Shown here piece after piece: positions 15,733 through 24,500 of a stretch of DNA of 34,041 bases. The notes below the pieces were generated by a model. It made no database searches and was not told the origin of the DNA. It was given only the letters and a program-made list of their open reading frames with translations. The position numbers and the translations under genes are program-made. Numbering within the stretch: the stretch's first letter is position 1; every line of letters starts with the position of its first letter. The DNA is taken from positions 1-34,041 of the forward strand of contig JBBRVS010000033.1 in NCBI GenBank assembly GCA_038246645.1, written 5' to 3'. The stretch comes from JAHCHG01 sp038246645 (GTDB taxonomy: Bacteria > Acidobacteriota > Blastocatellia > Pyrinomonadales > Pyrinomonadaceae).

Positions 15733-16923
15733 ATGAAGTCAAAACATATTTACATCCCAAGTTTTCTTTTAATTTTTCTGCTGTTCGGCACTACAGCCTG
15801 TGCGAACGCGCCTTTTACGGATTCGGGCAGCGGAGATAATCTGCCGCCGCCCGAAAAAACGGCAAAATTCAAGGTTGAAACCGTTGCGTCGAATCTGGAA
15901 GTCGTCTGGTCAATCGTTTTCGCGCCGGACGGTCGGATATTTTTTACCGAAAGACCGGGCAGAGTTCGCGTCATCGAAAACGGAAACTTGCGCGAAAAAC
16001 CGCTTTTTACATTTTCGGACGTAAAGCTCGACGGCGAGACGGGTTTGATGGGAATGACGCTTCATCCTGATTTTGCCGAAAACAAACTGCTTTATTTCGC
16101 GTATGTTTACGATACAAATGACGGGAAAAAGGTGCGCGTCGTGCGATTTAAGGAAACGGGCGAAAATCTGATCCAGCCAAAAACGATTATCGAAGGAATT
16201 TCCGCCGCGCAATATCACGCCGGGATGCGCCTGAGCTTCGGTCCGGTTGATAAAAAACTCTACATTACAACGGGCGACGCGACCAAACAAAAACTCGCGC
16301 AGGATTTGAATTCTCTAAATGGCAAAACTCTGCGGCTTAACGACGACGGCACAATTCCCGAAGACAATCCTTTTATTGGTCAAAAGGATGCGCGCGGCGA
16401 AATCTGGAGTTACGGACACCGCAACGCGCAAGGAATTGCGTGGCAGCCCGAAACGAATCTGATGTTTCAGACCGAACACGGACCGAGCCTGATTGACGGC
16501 GTTTCGTGGTTTAAAAAGCGTTCGGGCGGCGATGAGGTAAATATCGTCGAACGCGGTAAAAATTACGGCTGGGACAAAATCAGTCATTTAATGGAAAAAG
16601 ACGGAATGGAAACGCCGCTCGTCGAATATACTCCCGCGCTCGCGCCGGCAAGCGCGATGTTTTATCGCGGCGCGGCGTTTCCGGCATTCAAAGGAAATCT
16701 GTTTTTCGGCGCATTAAAAGGCGAAGCGATTGTCCGGCTGGTCATCGAAGGCAGAAAAATCACCGCGCAGGAATTTCTTTTGAAAAAGGAATTTGGGCGA
16801 ATCCGCGAAGTCGCCGCATCCCCGGAAGGTTTTATCTATTTTTCCACCTCAAACCGCGACGGTCGCGGCGACGCGGCAAAGGAAGACGACCGGATTTTGC
16901 GGCTCGTGCCGGTCGAAAAATAG
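15733..16923 (+). CDS. PQQ-dependent sugar dehydrogenase (soluble aldose dehydrogenase type)
   Basis: A 396-residue exported six-bladed beta-propeller of the GDH/YliI type, which oxidises aldoses using PQQ in the periplasm. Family stretches: LEVVWSIVFAPDGRIFFTERPG and VRVIENG near the start, GLMGMTLHPDFAENKLLYF, the His-containing YHAGMRLSFGP, LYITTGDA, GEIWSYGHRNAQGIAW, QTEHGPS, GGDEVNIVERGKNYGWD, and APASAMFYRG with FKGNLFFGALKGE. The signal sequence MKSKHIYIPSFLLIFLLFG ends in TTAC, a weak lipobox, so it may be a lipoprotein. No PQQ biosynthesis genes lie in the window, so the cofactor must come from elsewhere. Confidence 0.92.
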   Translation: MKSKHIYIPSFLLIFLLFGTTACANAPFTDSGSGDNLPPPEKTAKFKVETVASNLEVVWSIVFAPDGRIFFTERPGRVRVIENGNLREKPLFTFSDVKLDGETGLMGMTLHPDFAENKLLYFAYVYDTNDGKKVRVVRFKETGENLIQPKTIIEGISAAQYHAGMRLSFGPVDKKLYITTGDATKQKLAQDLNSLNGKTLRLNDDGTIPEDNPFIGQKDARGEIWSYGHRNAQGIAWQPETNLMFQTEHGPSLIDGVSWFKKRSGGDEVNIVERGKNYGWDKISHLMEKDGMETPLVEYTPALAPASAMFYRGAAFPAFKGNLFFGALKGEAIVRLVIEGRKITAQEFLLKKEFGRIREVAASPEGFIYFSTSNRDGRGDAAKEDDRILRLVPVEK

Positions 16924-16951
16924 AATGCACTAATCAGAAGAAATTAACCGA

Positions 16952-17017
16952 GGATTTCAGGGTGAACAGGGATAACTTCTTTGCTTTGTTTGTAAATCCT
17001 TGTCTATCCTGAAATCC
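16952..17017. repeat. Inverted repeat with 22-nt arms (dispersed ATTTCAGGATAGACA family)
   Basis: Positions 16952-16973 (GGATTTCAGGGTGAACAGGGAT) and the reverse complement of 16996-17017 share GGATTTCAGG at one end and ACARGGAT at the other. The repeat lies between the convergent sugar dehydrogenase and the small secreted-protein gene, where it could act as a terminator for both. The motif ACAGGGATTTTCAGGATAGA recurs at 17919-17948. Confidence 0.6.
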
Positions 17018-17020
17018 CTG

Positions 17021-17533
17021 TTAATTTTCTTTCTTTTTTTTCTGTGATTTTTCAAACTCCGCATTGATTATTTCATCGGTCAATTGAATGCGCGGGTTTA
17101 AGAAATTATCAATAATTACTGAAAATTCGCCGCAATTTAATCGAGCGATTCCGTATTCGATCTTCCAAAATTCCGGCGGCAGATTTTCCTTTGCGGAAAA
17201 ACTGCGGACGAAATTTTCTAAAACCGCATTTTCATTCTCATAAAAAATCTCGATCTGATAGAGTTTTGAATCGAAAAATCTGAGATAAATGGCGGACGCG
17301 CCGCTTAAATTCGGCGGCGGCGAATTTTTGATAAAATTTTGGAAAAAAGTTCCCGTCTTTATGTTTTTAATATTCAGCCTTCCGCCAACTGCGCGTTTTG
17401 CCTGCGAACCGTTCATTCCGAGCTTTAAGTTAAAAAGCATCGGCGCGGCATTTACGCTTAGTTCGCATTTTTCCTGCGCTGAAATTGAAACAGCGAAAAA
17501 GACCGGCAAAATTAAAAAAAGAAGTTTTTTCAT
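17021..17533 (-). CDS. Hypothetical secreted protein (170 aa)
   Basis: I do not recognise the family. The N-terminus MKKLLFLILPVFFAVSISAQ is a clear signal peptide. The mature part starts EKCELSVNAAPMLFNLKLGM and has a pattern, LKLGMNGSQAKRAV, reminiscent of small periplasmic proteins in which an amphipathic helix follows an 'L-x-L-G-M' strand. Two Cys residues in the mature part (EKCELS, LNCGEF) could form a disulfide. The C-terminus is lysine-rich (EKSQKKKKEN). The stop is only 3 nt from the repeat at 16952-17017. Confidence 0.7.
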   Translation of the reverse strand: MKKLLFLILPVFFAVSISAQEKCELSVNAAPMLFNLKLGMNGSQAKRAVGGRLNIKNIKTGTFFQNFIKNSPPPNLSGASAIYLRFFDSKLYQIEIFYENENAVLENFVRSFSAKENLPPEFWKIEYGIARLNCGEFSVIIDNFLNPRIQLTDEIINAEFEKSQKKKKEN

Positions 17534-17714
17534 CTAACACAAGATTTTAGTTGAAAAGAGATTTATCGCAAAGGCGTTCGAGGTTTTGCGTGAAAGAATA
17601 TGTTAAAATCAAATATATAAAAATGGATTGGCGATCTACAATTTGCAATTTGCGATTGGTCTGAAATCAGGGAAATCTTACCGCAGTAACAACTTAAAAG
17701 GAGTTTTAAAATAA

Positions 17715-17915
17715 ATGACGGACAAAAATAAACTGGATGAAGAAACCGCGACGGAAGAAAGTTGGAAGGGCATCGGACAGGAAATTTTAGGCGATCTGGA
17801 AATCATCGGCGGAATGCTGACGGGCGATCCGGGCGTCACCGGCGAAGGAAAATTCAACGCCGGAGTCGGTGAAATCCGGCAGGAAGCGAGCGAGGCTTTG
17901 GAAGAAGAGGAATAA
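17715..17915 (+). CDS. Small acidic CsbD-like protein (66 aa)
   Basis: A 66-residue acidic protein. The second half, DPGVTGEGKFNAGVGEIRQE, matches the recurring 'E/A-G-K-x-x-x-x-x-G-x-x-x' pattern of the CsbD-like stress protein family, and the first half (ESWKGIGQEILGDLEIIGG) is a plausible first repeat. CsbD-like proteins are stress-induced with unclear function. A strong AAAAGGAG ribosome site precedes the ATG, implying good expression. It stands alone between the secreted protein gene and the DNA polymerase. Confidence 0.7.
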   Translation: MTDKNKLDEETATEESWKGIGQEILGDLEIIGGMLTGDPGVTGEGKFNAGVGEIRQEASEALEEEE

Positions 17916-17918
17916 TTT

Positions 17919-17948
17919 ACAGGGATTTTCAGGATAGACAGGGATTTT
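17919..17948. repeat. Copy of the ACAGGGATTTTCAGGATAGA repeat
   Basis: The 30 nt just after the CsbD-like stop repeat the core of the inverted repeat at 16952-17017 (ACAGGGATTTTCAGGATAGA followed by CAGGGATTTT). No inverted partner lies nearby, so this is a single arm. The rest of the gap up to 18083 is AT-rich with a CGCG-rich run (18025-18060) and no gene. Confidence 0.5.
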
Positions 17949-18083
17949 TATTCGATTCGAGATTTTTTAGAGCTGCGTCAGATTTTCTTTGTCAAAAAGA
18001 CGAAAAAAATATACTGTTTTTCTCTTTTTTTCGCGCGTTTTCGCGTCTTTTCGCGGAAAATAAAAAACTGCTTACTAAAAATT

Positions 18084-19859
18084 ATGGAAGTTTATTTTCA
18101 GTTAATCACCGATGCCGAATCGCTCAAAAAGGCGTGTGATGAATTAAAAACGGAAGATTATCTCGGTTTCGATACCGAAACGACCGCGCTCGATCCGTTC
18201 GATGGCTATATTCGGCTCGTTCAATTAAGCACCGGGAAGGATACGAAAGTTATTGATCTGAAACCTTTTATGGAAAAGGGTGATTTGAAAACCCTGCCCG
18301 AACTCGCGCCGCTTCGCGAGATCCTAAACGCACCGAAACCGATCAAGGTCGCGCATAATGCGAAATTCGATGCGAAATGGACAAAGCATCATTTAGGAGT
18401 TGACCTCAACGGAATTTTCGACACACTGCTGGCAAGTCAATTGATCGCCGCCGGAGATCAGGATAGAAGACATAATCTCGCCGCCGTTTCCGAGTTTTTC
18501 CTCGGCATCGAGATGGACAAAAGCGAACAAGTCAGCGATTGGAGCGCGGAAGAATTATCACAGTCGCAGATCGAATATGCCGCGCGGGATGCGGCGACGA
18601 TGGTTCCCTTGCGCGAAAAGATCGTCGAAAGATTAAAGCAAGATGATTTAATTCGCGTTGCAAAATTAGAATTCGACTGCGTAATGCCGATTGCGGCGAT
18701 GGAACTTAACGGTTTTTATCTGGACGAAGCGCGCTGGCGCGAACAGCTTGAAAAGGTAAAAAAAGCGCAGGAAATCATCGGGTGGGATCTTCAAAAAATG
18801 CTTTCGGCGGGAGTCGCGCAAGCGTCTTTGTTCGGGGTGGCGGAAATAAACTTGAATTCGCAAAATCAGGTGATGGATGCGCTCAAAAATCTCGGCGTTC
18901 CGATGGGCGACACGACCCGCGGCTGGGAATTGCAGCCGCTGGCGGAGAAATTTCCGGTTGTCGCCAAACTGCTCGAATATCGCGGCGTGGCAAAATCCCT
19001 GACGAGTTTCGGCGAAAATATTCTGGAATTTATCAAACCCGAAACCGATAGAATTCACGCCGATTTTCGGCAGATCGGCGCACCGACCGGCAGATTTTCT
19101 TGTAGTAAACCGAATATTCAGCAAATTCCGCACGAAGAAGAATATCGAAGATGTTTTCGTGCGCCGGACGGCAGAAAATTGATTGTTGCCGATTATTCGC
19201 AGGTTGAACTCAGAATTTTGGCGGATTTTTCAAATGACGAAAATTTTATCAAAGCCTTTATTTCCGGCGAAGATTTTCATAAAACGACCGCCGCGCAGGT
19301 ATTTAATGTGAAACCGGAAGACGTTACGAGCGATCAGCGTTCGTTTGCCAAAAGATTAAATTTCGGCGTAGTTTACGGCATCGGCGCGCAGAGATTTGCA
19401 TTGATGACAGGCTTGACACAAACCGAAGCGGAAAATATTATGCGTCGTTATTTTTCGACCTATCGCGGACTCGACGCGTGGCTCAGAGATGCGGCGCGAA
19501 AAACGTTGGTTGACCGAACTTCGCGCACGGCAACCGGAAGATTAATGCGTTTTCGCTTCGATGAAAACGACCGCCGCGCCGCGTCCGGCGCACAGCGCAA
19601 CGGCAAAAATTTTCCGATTCAAGGAACTTCAGCAGACATTTTAAAACGCGCTTTACGGCTTCTGCACGACAAAATTACCGGAACAAGCGCAAAACTCGTC
19701 AACATCGTTCACGACGAAATCATCGTCGAAGCCGACGCTTCCGAAGCCGAAATCACGGCGAAAAATCTGGAAAAAGCAATGTGCGACGCGGGCGAAGAAT
19801 ACATCAAAAAAGTTCCCGTAAGTGTTGACGTAAAGATTTCGGATGAATGGAGTAAGTAA
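18084..19859 (+). CDS. DNA polymerase I-type enzyme: 3'-5' exonuclease plus polymerase, no 5' nuclease
   Basis: A 591-residue family A DNA polymerase lacking the N-terminal 5'-3' exonuclease. The DnaQ-like domain (about 1-200) shows Exo I FDTETTALD (Asp30, Glu32), Exo II in VAHNAKFDAKWT, and Exo III YAARDAA, so proofreading residues look intact. The polymerase domain has motif A DYSQVELRILADFS (Asp about 370), motif B RSFAKRLNFGVVYGIGAQRF (K/R-x4-YG) and motif C VNIVHDEIIVE (His-Asp about 543-544). GRFSCSKPNIQQIP is the usual fingers-entry signature. It is much shorter than E. coli Pol I (928 residues); such compact forms occur in several phyla, alongside a full PolA or with a separate 5' nuclease. 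The stop lies inside a 34-bp palindrome shared with the convergent locus. Confidence 0.93.
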   Translation: MEVYFQLITDAESLKKACDELKTEDYLGFDTETTALDPFDGYIRLVQLSTGKDTKVIDLKPFMEKGDLKTLPELAPLREILNAPKPIKVAHNAKFDAKWTKHHLGVDLNGIFDTLLASQLIAAGDQDRRHNLAAVSEFFLGIEMDKSEQVSDWSAEELSQSQIEYAARDAATMVPLREKIVERLKQDDLIRVAKLEFDCVMPIAAMELNGFYLDEARWREQLEKVKKAQEIIGWDLQKMLSAGVAQASLFGVAEINLNSQNQVMDALKNLGVPMGDTTRGWELQPLAEKFPVVAKLLEYRGVAKSLTSFGENILEFIKPETDRIHADFRQIGAPTGRFSCSKPNIQQIPHEEEYRRCFRAPDGRKLIVADYSQVELRILADFSNDENFIKAFISGEDFHKTTAAQVFNVKPEDVTSDQRSFAKRLNFGVVYGIGAQRFALMTGLTQTEAENIMRRYFSTYRGLDAWLRDAARKTLVDRTSRTATGRLMRFRFDENDRRAASGAQRNGKNFPIQGTSADILKRALRLLHDKITGTSAKLVNIVHDEIIVEADASEAEITAKNLEKAMCDAGEEYIKKVPVSVDVKISDEWSK

Positions 19860-19924
19860 GTGAAAAGTGAGAGGTTATAAGTTTGAAATTATTTCAAACT
19901 TATAACCTCTCACTTTTCACTTAC
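19856..19924. terminator. Perfect 34-bp palindrome overlapping two convergent stops
   Basis: Positions 19856-19889 and 19891-19924 are perfect reverse complements around a single T at 19890. The stem includes AAGTGAAAAGTGAGAGG and GTTTGAAAT. The pol I stop (19857-19859) and the ATPase-remnant stop (19917-19919) both lie inside the arms. It would form a very stable hairpin in either transcript and probably terminates both. The perfect arms suggest a recently duplicated or mobile element. Confidence 0.7.
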
Positions 19925-21452
19925 CTTTTTCTCGCCAGAATTGTCTGACACGTAAGCGGCTGACCTTATTTTTCTGATTTGCGTCATATGACTTGCCGAA
20001 AGCGTGTGCAGTTTCAAGGTTATTCATTTCAGCCGAAATCGTTTTTGCTTCCTGTGCGGAAATTCCGAGAGAAGTCTGCAAAAATTTGGTCGCACGGGCA
20101 TTTGACTGCAAAATAAAAATGAATTCCAGAAGTTCGGCAAAATCAAAATCTTGCTGGTCGTAATCGTCGGGCGATTGCGACATTAGGAAAATCGACGCGC
20201 CCTTACTTCTGATTTCCCGAATCAACCTTTCCAAAATTGCATTACGCCGTTTATCTTTCAAAAAATGATGCGCTTCGTCAATGACGATAATCGTCCGCAT
20301 TTCTCGAACGCCGTCCGCAACATTTGAATCCGGCATTGCCATCAATTCGCGGTAAAGAGAAGTTAAAACAAGGCAAACTGTCAATTCGCGTAAAACTGTC
20401 AACCCGTGCAGATCAATAATCACGGTTTTATCGGTCAGATTCGCCCAAGCATCTGTTTCACGCGCCGACGCGAAAATCTGAAAATCAAAGAATTTTTAGC
20501 CACAGATTTTCACAGATAAACACAAGATATTTTTTCGATTTTTTTCTATAAAATTTCTTTTATCATCTTTTCTTCATCTGAGTTTATCCGTGAAAATCTG
20601 TGGCTAAATTTCTTTTCTCTTTTTGCCGAATAATCTCAAAATCGGGAAACGGCGGATTTTCCCCACGCCGCACTTCAAACCCGCGCAAAATCGCATCATA
20701 AAGCAATTGCGCCTGAATTGTCCCCAGACGCTTTTCGACATCGCGGATCAAATCGGCAAATTCCTGCGCGGCGACTTTGACCGCCGTTTCCGAATTGACG
20801 TTCACCCGCGAAAACGGATTGACGGGCAAACTCTCTTCAGGCAAACGCACGACTTCCGCCCGCGTCGCCGCCACAAAATCCGCATCGTCCGCCACATCGC
20901 CCTTCGCGTAATCAAAAAAGATAAAATTGACCTGATATTCCGACTGCCGACGAATCTGCGCCAGCAAATCCTTAACAAACTGCGTCTTCCCGCTTCCCGG
21001 CTTGCCCGTAACGGCGAGATAATCATTCGTCTGCCGGTTAAACTCCACCGAAACCGCCGCGTCCGTTTCCGCGTTCCAACCGATTTGCAAATCAATCAAC
21101 CCGCCAAATGCCGGAGTCGCCTCAATAGTCGGCGCGGCTTCCTGCGTCCGCTGTTCAAGCCCCGTGCGCGTCAATTCGACGAGATAATCAACATAATCAT
21201 CTTCCGACTTAAACCCGTCGGTGTCATTTCTAATCAAATCAAACCCGTGGTCAACGTGATCTTTAAGCAACTGCAAAAACTCGTCGTCCGACAAAATACG
21301 ATGATGTCTTTGCACAATCAAAGCCCGAAAAAGCGGCGTGTAATCCGTTCCGCCGCCGCTAAAAATCTGCTGCTTATCAACTGCGCGTTATCTTCGCCGA
21401 GCAATTCAAAATCAGTAATACTTCCTAAAAATACGAAACTAACCGGAAATAT
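19917..21452 (-). pseudogene. DndE-like domain fused to HerA/FtsK-type ATPase, broken
   Basis: Read on the minus strand, the first part has ITDFELLGEDNAQLISSR and, after a one-base shift in the T5 run near 21360, FSGGGTDYTPLFRALI and DEFLQLLKDHVDHGFDLI. This pattern resembles the C-terminal half of DndE (DPLF-A-L, then H-N/D-x-G). It is followed by a P-loop ATPase: Walker A VTGKPGSGKTQF, FIFFDYAKGD, then a break at 20584. After a palindromic insertion the ATPase resumes in another stretch: DKTVIIDLHGLTVLRELTV, Walker B TIIVIDEAHHFL, EIRSKGASIFLMSQSPDDY. The fold matches HerA/FtsK-like ATPases found with phosphorothioation genes. The N-terminal part of the DndE region is missing, cut at the edge of the AT-rich block. 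Upstream dndC remnants on the same strand support the assignment. Confidence 0.75.
20496..20607. mobile_element. Palindromic MITE-like insertion inside the ATPase gene
   Basis: Arms of 26 nt (TTAGCCACAGATTTTCAC... at 20496-20521 and its reverse complement at 20582-20607, one mismatch) flank an AT-rich centre of 60 nt. ATTT lies immediately outside both ends (20492-20495 and 20608-20611), a candidate 4-bp target duplication. Left and right of the element are the two halves of one ATPase gene, so it interrupts a coding region. The arms resemble the CCACAGATT-type repeats seen widely in bacterial genomes. It encodes nothing. Confidence 0.65.
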
Positions 21453-21490
21453 TTAGTTAAGTTTTAATTTCCCAACATTACTAATGCCTT

Positions 21491-21520
21491 TTTACATAAT
21501 GTTTAAAACTATGTTATAAA
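21491..21520 (+). promoter_or_regulatory. Probable promoter of the methyltransferase-nuclease pair
   Basis: TTTACA at 21491-21496 and TATAAA at 21515-21520 are separated by 18 nt, a good sigma-70-type pair, about 67 nt before the methyltransferase ATG. The surrounding 130 nt (21453-21587) are AT-rich and contain no gene. No ribosome site stands out before the ATG. Confidence 0.4.
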
Positions 21521-21587
21521 ATAGATGGATTTTCACAAATGCAACAGAACATGAAAGCTGACTTAAATGTAATTACTTCAATAGTTT

Positions 21588-24500
21588 ATGACAAATATGC
21601 CACTAGACAATCTTTTATCTAACCTCGGTTATAGTGAGAAATCTGGTGTAAAATATTATCCATTTGAAGCATTCTCATCCTTACAATCTCTTTCTCCACT
21701 TTCTAGAATAGTTTCTCGTATTAATGAAGATAATCAAAATGCTCAAATTCATGGAACATATGTCATAAACCCTGATTATACTGATGAAGAATTAGACATA
21801 AATCTTCAAATTGATGAAAGTTTAGTAAATTTTCAACCAGTTGTATTTGTGGCTAAAGCCGAAACTCCAGAAGAAGCTAGAGAAATTCATCATAGTCTTT
21901 GGAATACGAGTTTTGCACCTTTTATTATCGTCAGTCTTCCAGATCAAATTAGAGTTTATACAGGTTTTGATTATGATCCAAACAATCCAAATCAAGGACT
22001 TCTTGATGAAGTTGATTTAACACAAACAGGTTTGTTTGCTGATTTTTCCAAAGTTACTATGGAGGCTTTAGAAAAATATAATGCTGATTCAATTGACGAT
22101 GGAAGTATTTGGCAAAAATTAAGAAATGCACCACAAGATAAGTTTAATTATGATAATCGGGTTGACAAGAGATTACTAAAAAATCTGGAAGATTTAGAGC
22201 AAGTCCTTATTGAAAAATTATCTAATTTTGAGAAAGAAGATGCTCTGAAATATATTCACGCAATTATCGGAAAATATATTTATTTTCAGTATCTTTATGA
22301 CCGTGAAATTTTGACTGAAAACTGGGCAAAAAAGAGAAATATTGATTTAGATAAGGTGTTGAATCGCGGAGCAACTTTGTCTGAATTAATAAAACTCAAT
22401 GATGCTATTGAATTTCGTTTTGAAGGAAAAATTTTTCCATTTCCAAAGGATTTCAAAGAGGTTATCAACAGTGAAATTGTTGATTTTGTTGCGTCTGTTT
22501 TTTATGGAGATACAGCATATGGAGAAAGAGTTTTATTTGGTATTTATGATTTTTCATATATTCCGATCGAAACACTTTCATATATATACGAACAATTCCT
22601 CAAAGCTCAAGGTTTAAGCAAAAAGCACGGTGCAGTTTATACTCCTGAAGCCCTTGCAGATTATCTTGTTAATGAAATAAATACAGTCAAACCGCTCAAA
22701 CGTGGTATGAAGATTCTTGATCCGTGTTGCGGGTCGGGAATTTTCTTAGTTTTAACCTACCGTTATTTAATTGAATTAGAGTTGCAAAAACGCCAACAAC
22801 GAAATCTCACGCCAGATGAATTAAAACAAATCATGAATGAAAGTATTCACGGCGTAGAGTTAAATCTTGAGGCTTGTTATGTAACTGAATTCAGTTTGAT
22901 TTTGATTTTACTTAATTACATTGAGCCTCCCGACTTGGATAGATATGACGACTTTAAATTTCCGAACCTTCATGACAAAAATATTTTTGAGGGTGATTTC
23001 TTTAATCCAAATAAAGAATTTTATCCGCTTACGATGTCCTTTGATTGGGTTATCGGAAATCCACCGTGGAAAGCTATAAACATAAAAAAAAATAAAGAGG
23101 ATAAAAACGCTTTAGAATGGATTCAGTCAAATTCAGAAACTCGTCCCGTTTCAGATAAGAGAATTGAAACTGCTTTTGCTTGGCGAGCAACTGAATTCGT
23201 TGCCGAAGATGGATGTATTGGTTTTGTGCTTCCTGCAACACAAATGTTATTTAATAATAAAAATACATCGAAAATTTTTCGTCAAGAGTTTTTTAGACAA
23301 AATGAAGTTCGCCGAATCACAAATTTTTCAAATTTCCATTATTTGTTATTTCAGGCAGATGTTTCTGCTATTACTGTAATTTATAAAAAATTTGTTTTTG
23401 GAAGCGAAAAAAAACCAATCTGGCATTACAGCCCATTTGTTGCTAATCAAATTCTTGCACAACTAGGAGAAGGAAAAGTATCAAGACCCGTTTGGACAAT
23501 CATCATTAACAAAAATGAGATTAAAATAATTTCCTCAAAACAAGCAGAAACCGGAAATTCTTTGGTATGGAAAATGGCTATGTGGGGAAGCTATGAAGAT
23601 GAAAGAGCATTTACCCGACTACGCAATACAATTTCACAAACATTTAACGCAATAAGAAGGAGCAAAAGATGGAATCTTCATAAGGGTTTAGAACTTAGGC
23701 ACGAAGAACAAAATAACGAAGACGATCCTATCGAAGAGATTGACAAATGGGTATTTGAAAAATATGGTAATGATCTAAAAATACTCAATTCAAAAATGTT
23801 AAATGAATCGAATTTTCATTTTTCTATTCCATCAAGAGCATTAGTGCCAATACCAAATCAAATGCGGTTTGTCAGACAAAGAAGAAAAATTGGATATAAT
23901 CTAATTCCATCTCCTCATTTGATTCTTAATAGTCAATATGCCATATACAGCGACAAAGATTTTGCGGTTGGTAGTCAATATGCTGTTGCCGTTCCAGATG
24001 ATGACGCAAATCTTTTAAAAGCTATTTCTATATATTTTAGTTCTTCTGTTTGTCGTTATCTTCTATTTTTTATGAACCCACAATGGGGCATATCAAGAAC
24101 AACATTATCAAAAAAAGATTGGGAAATGCTTCCTGTTCCTTCATTTTCTGAACACCAAGTAGATTTGCTTGCACAGCTACAAACAGATTTAGTAACTAAA
24201 GAACAACAGGGTGAAGAAGTTAAGATTTTACAAGAAATTTTAGATTCTAAGATTGAAGAAATATTGGAGATTCCAGAAAGTATAAAACTTCTAGTCCATG
24301 ATTTTTTTAATGTAAAACTTTCCCTAAATAAAGGAAAAACTTCAAATGTAAAGGCTGTAAAAAAACCTCAAAAAATGGATTTAGAAAATTATGCTGAAAG
24401 ATTGCGATATGAATTAGACGAATTTGTTCAAGATGGAAACGAAAGACACCTTATAACTCTTATCTATTCAGATGAATTAATTGTTTGCCAAGTAAATCTT

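Noticed and set aside
20623..21456. 277-aa plus-strand open frame over the DndE-ATPase remnant
   Set aside because: It is rich in Arg and Ile from the antisense of Walker and DndE motifs; the minus strand carries the real motifs.
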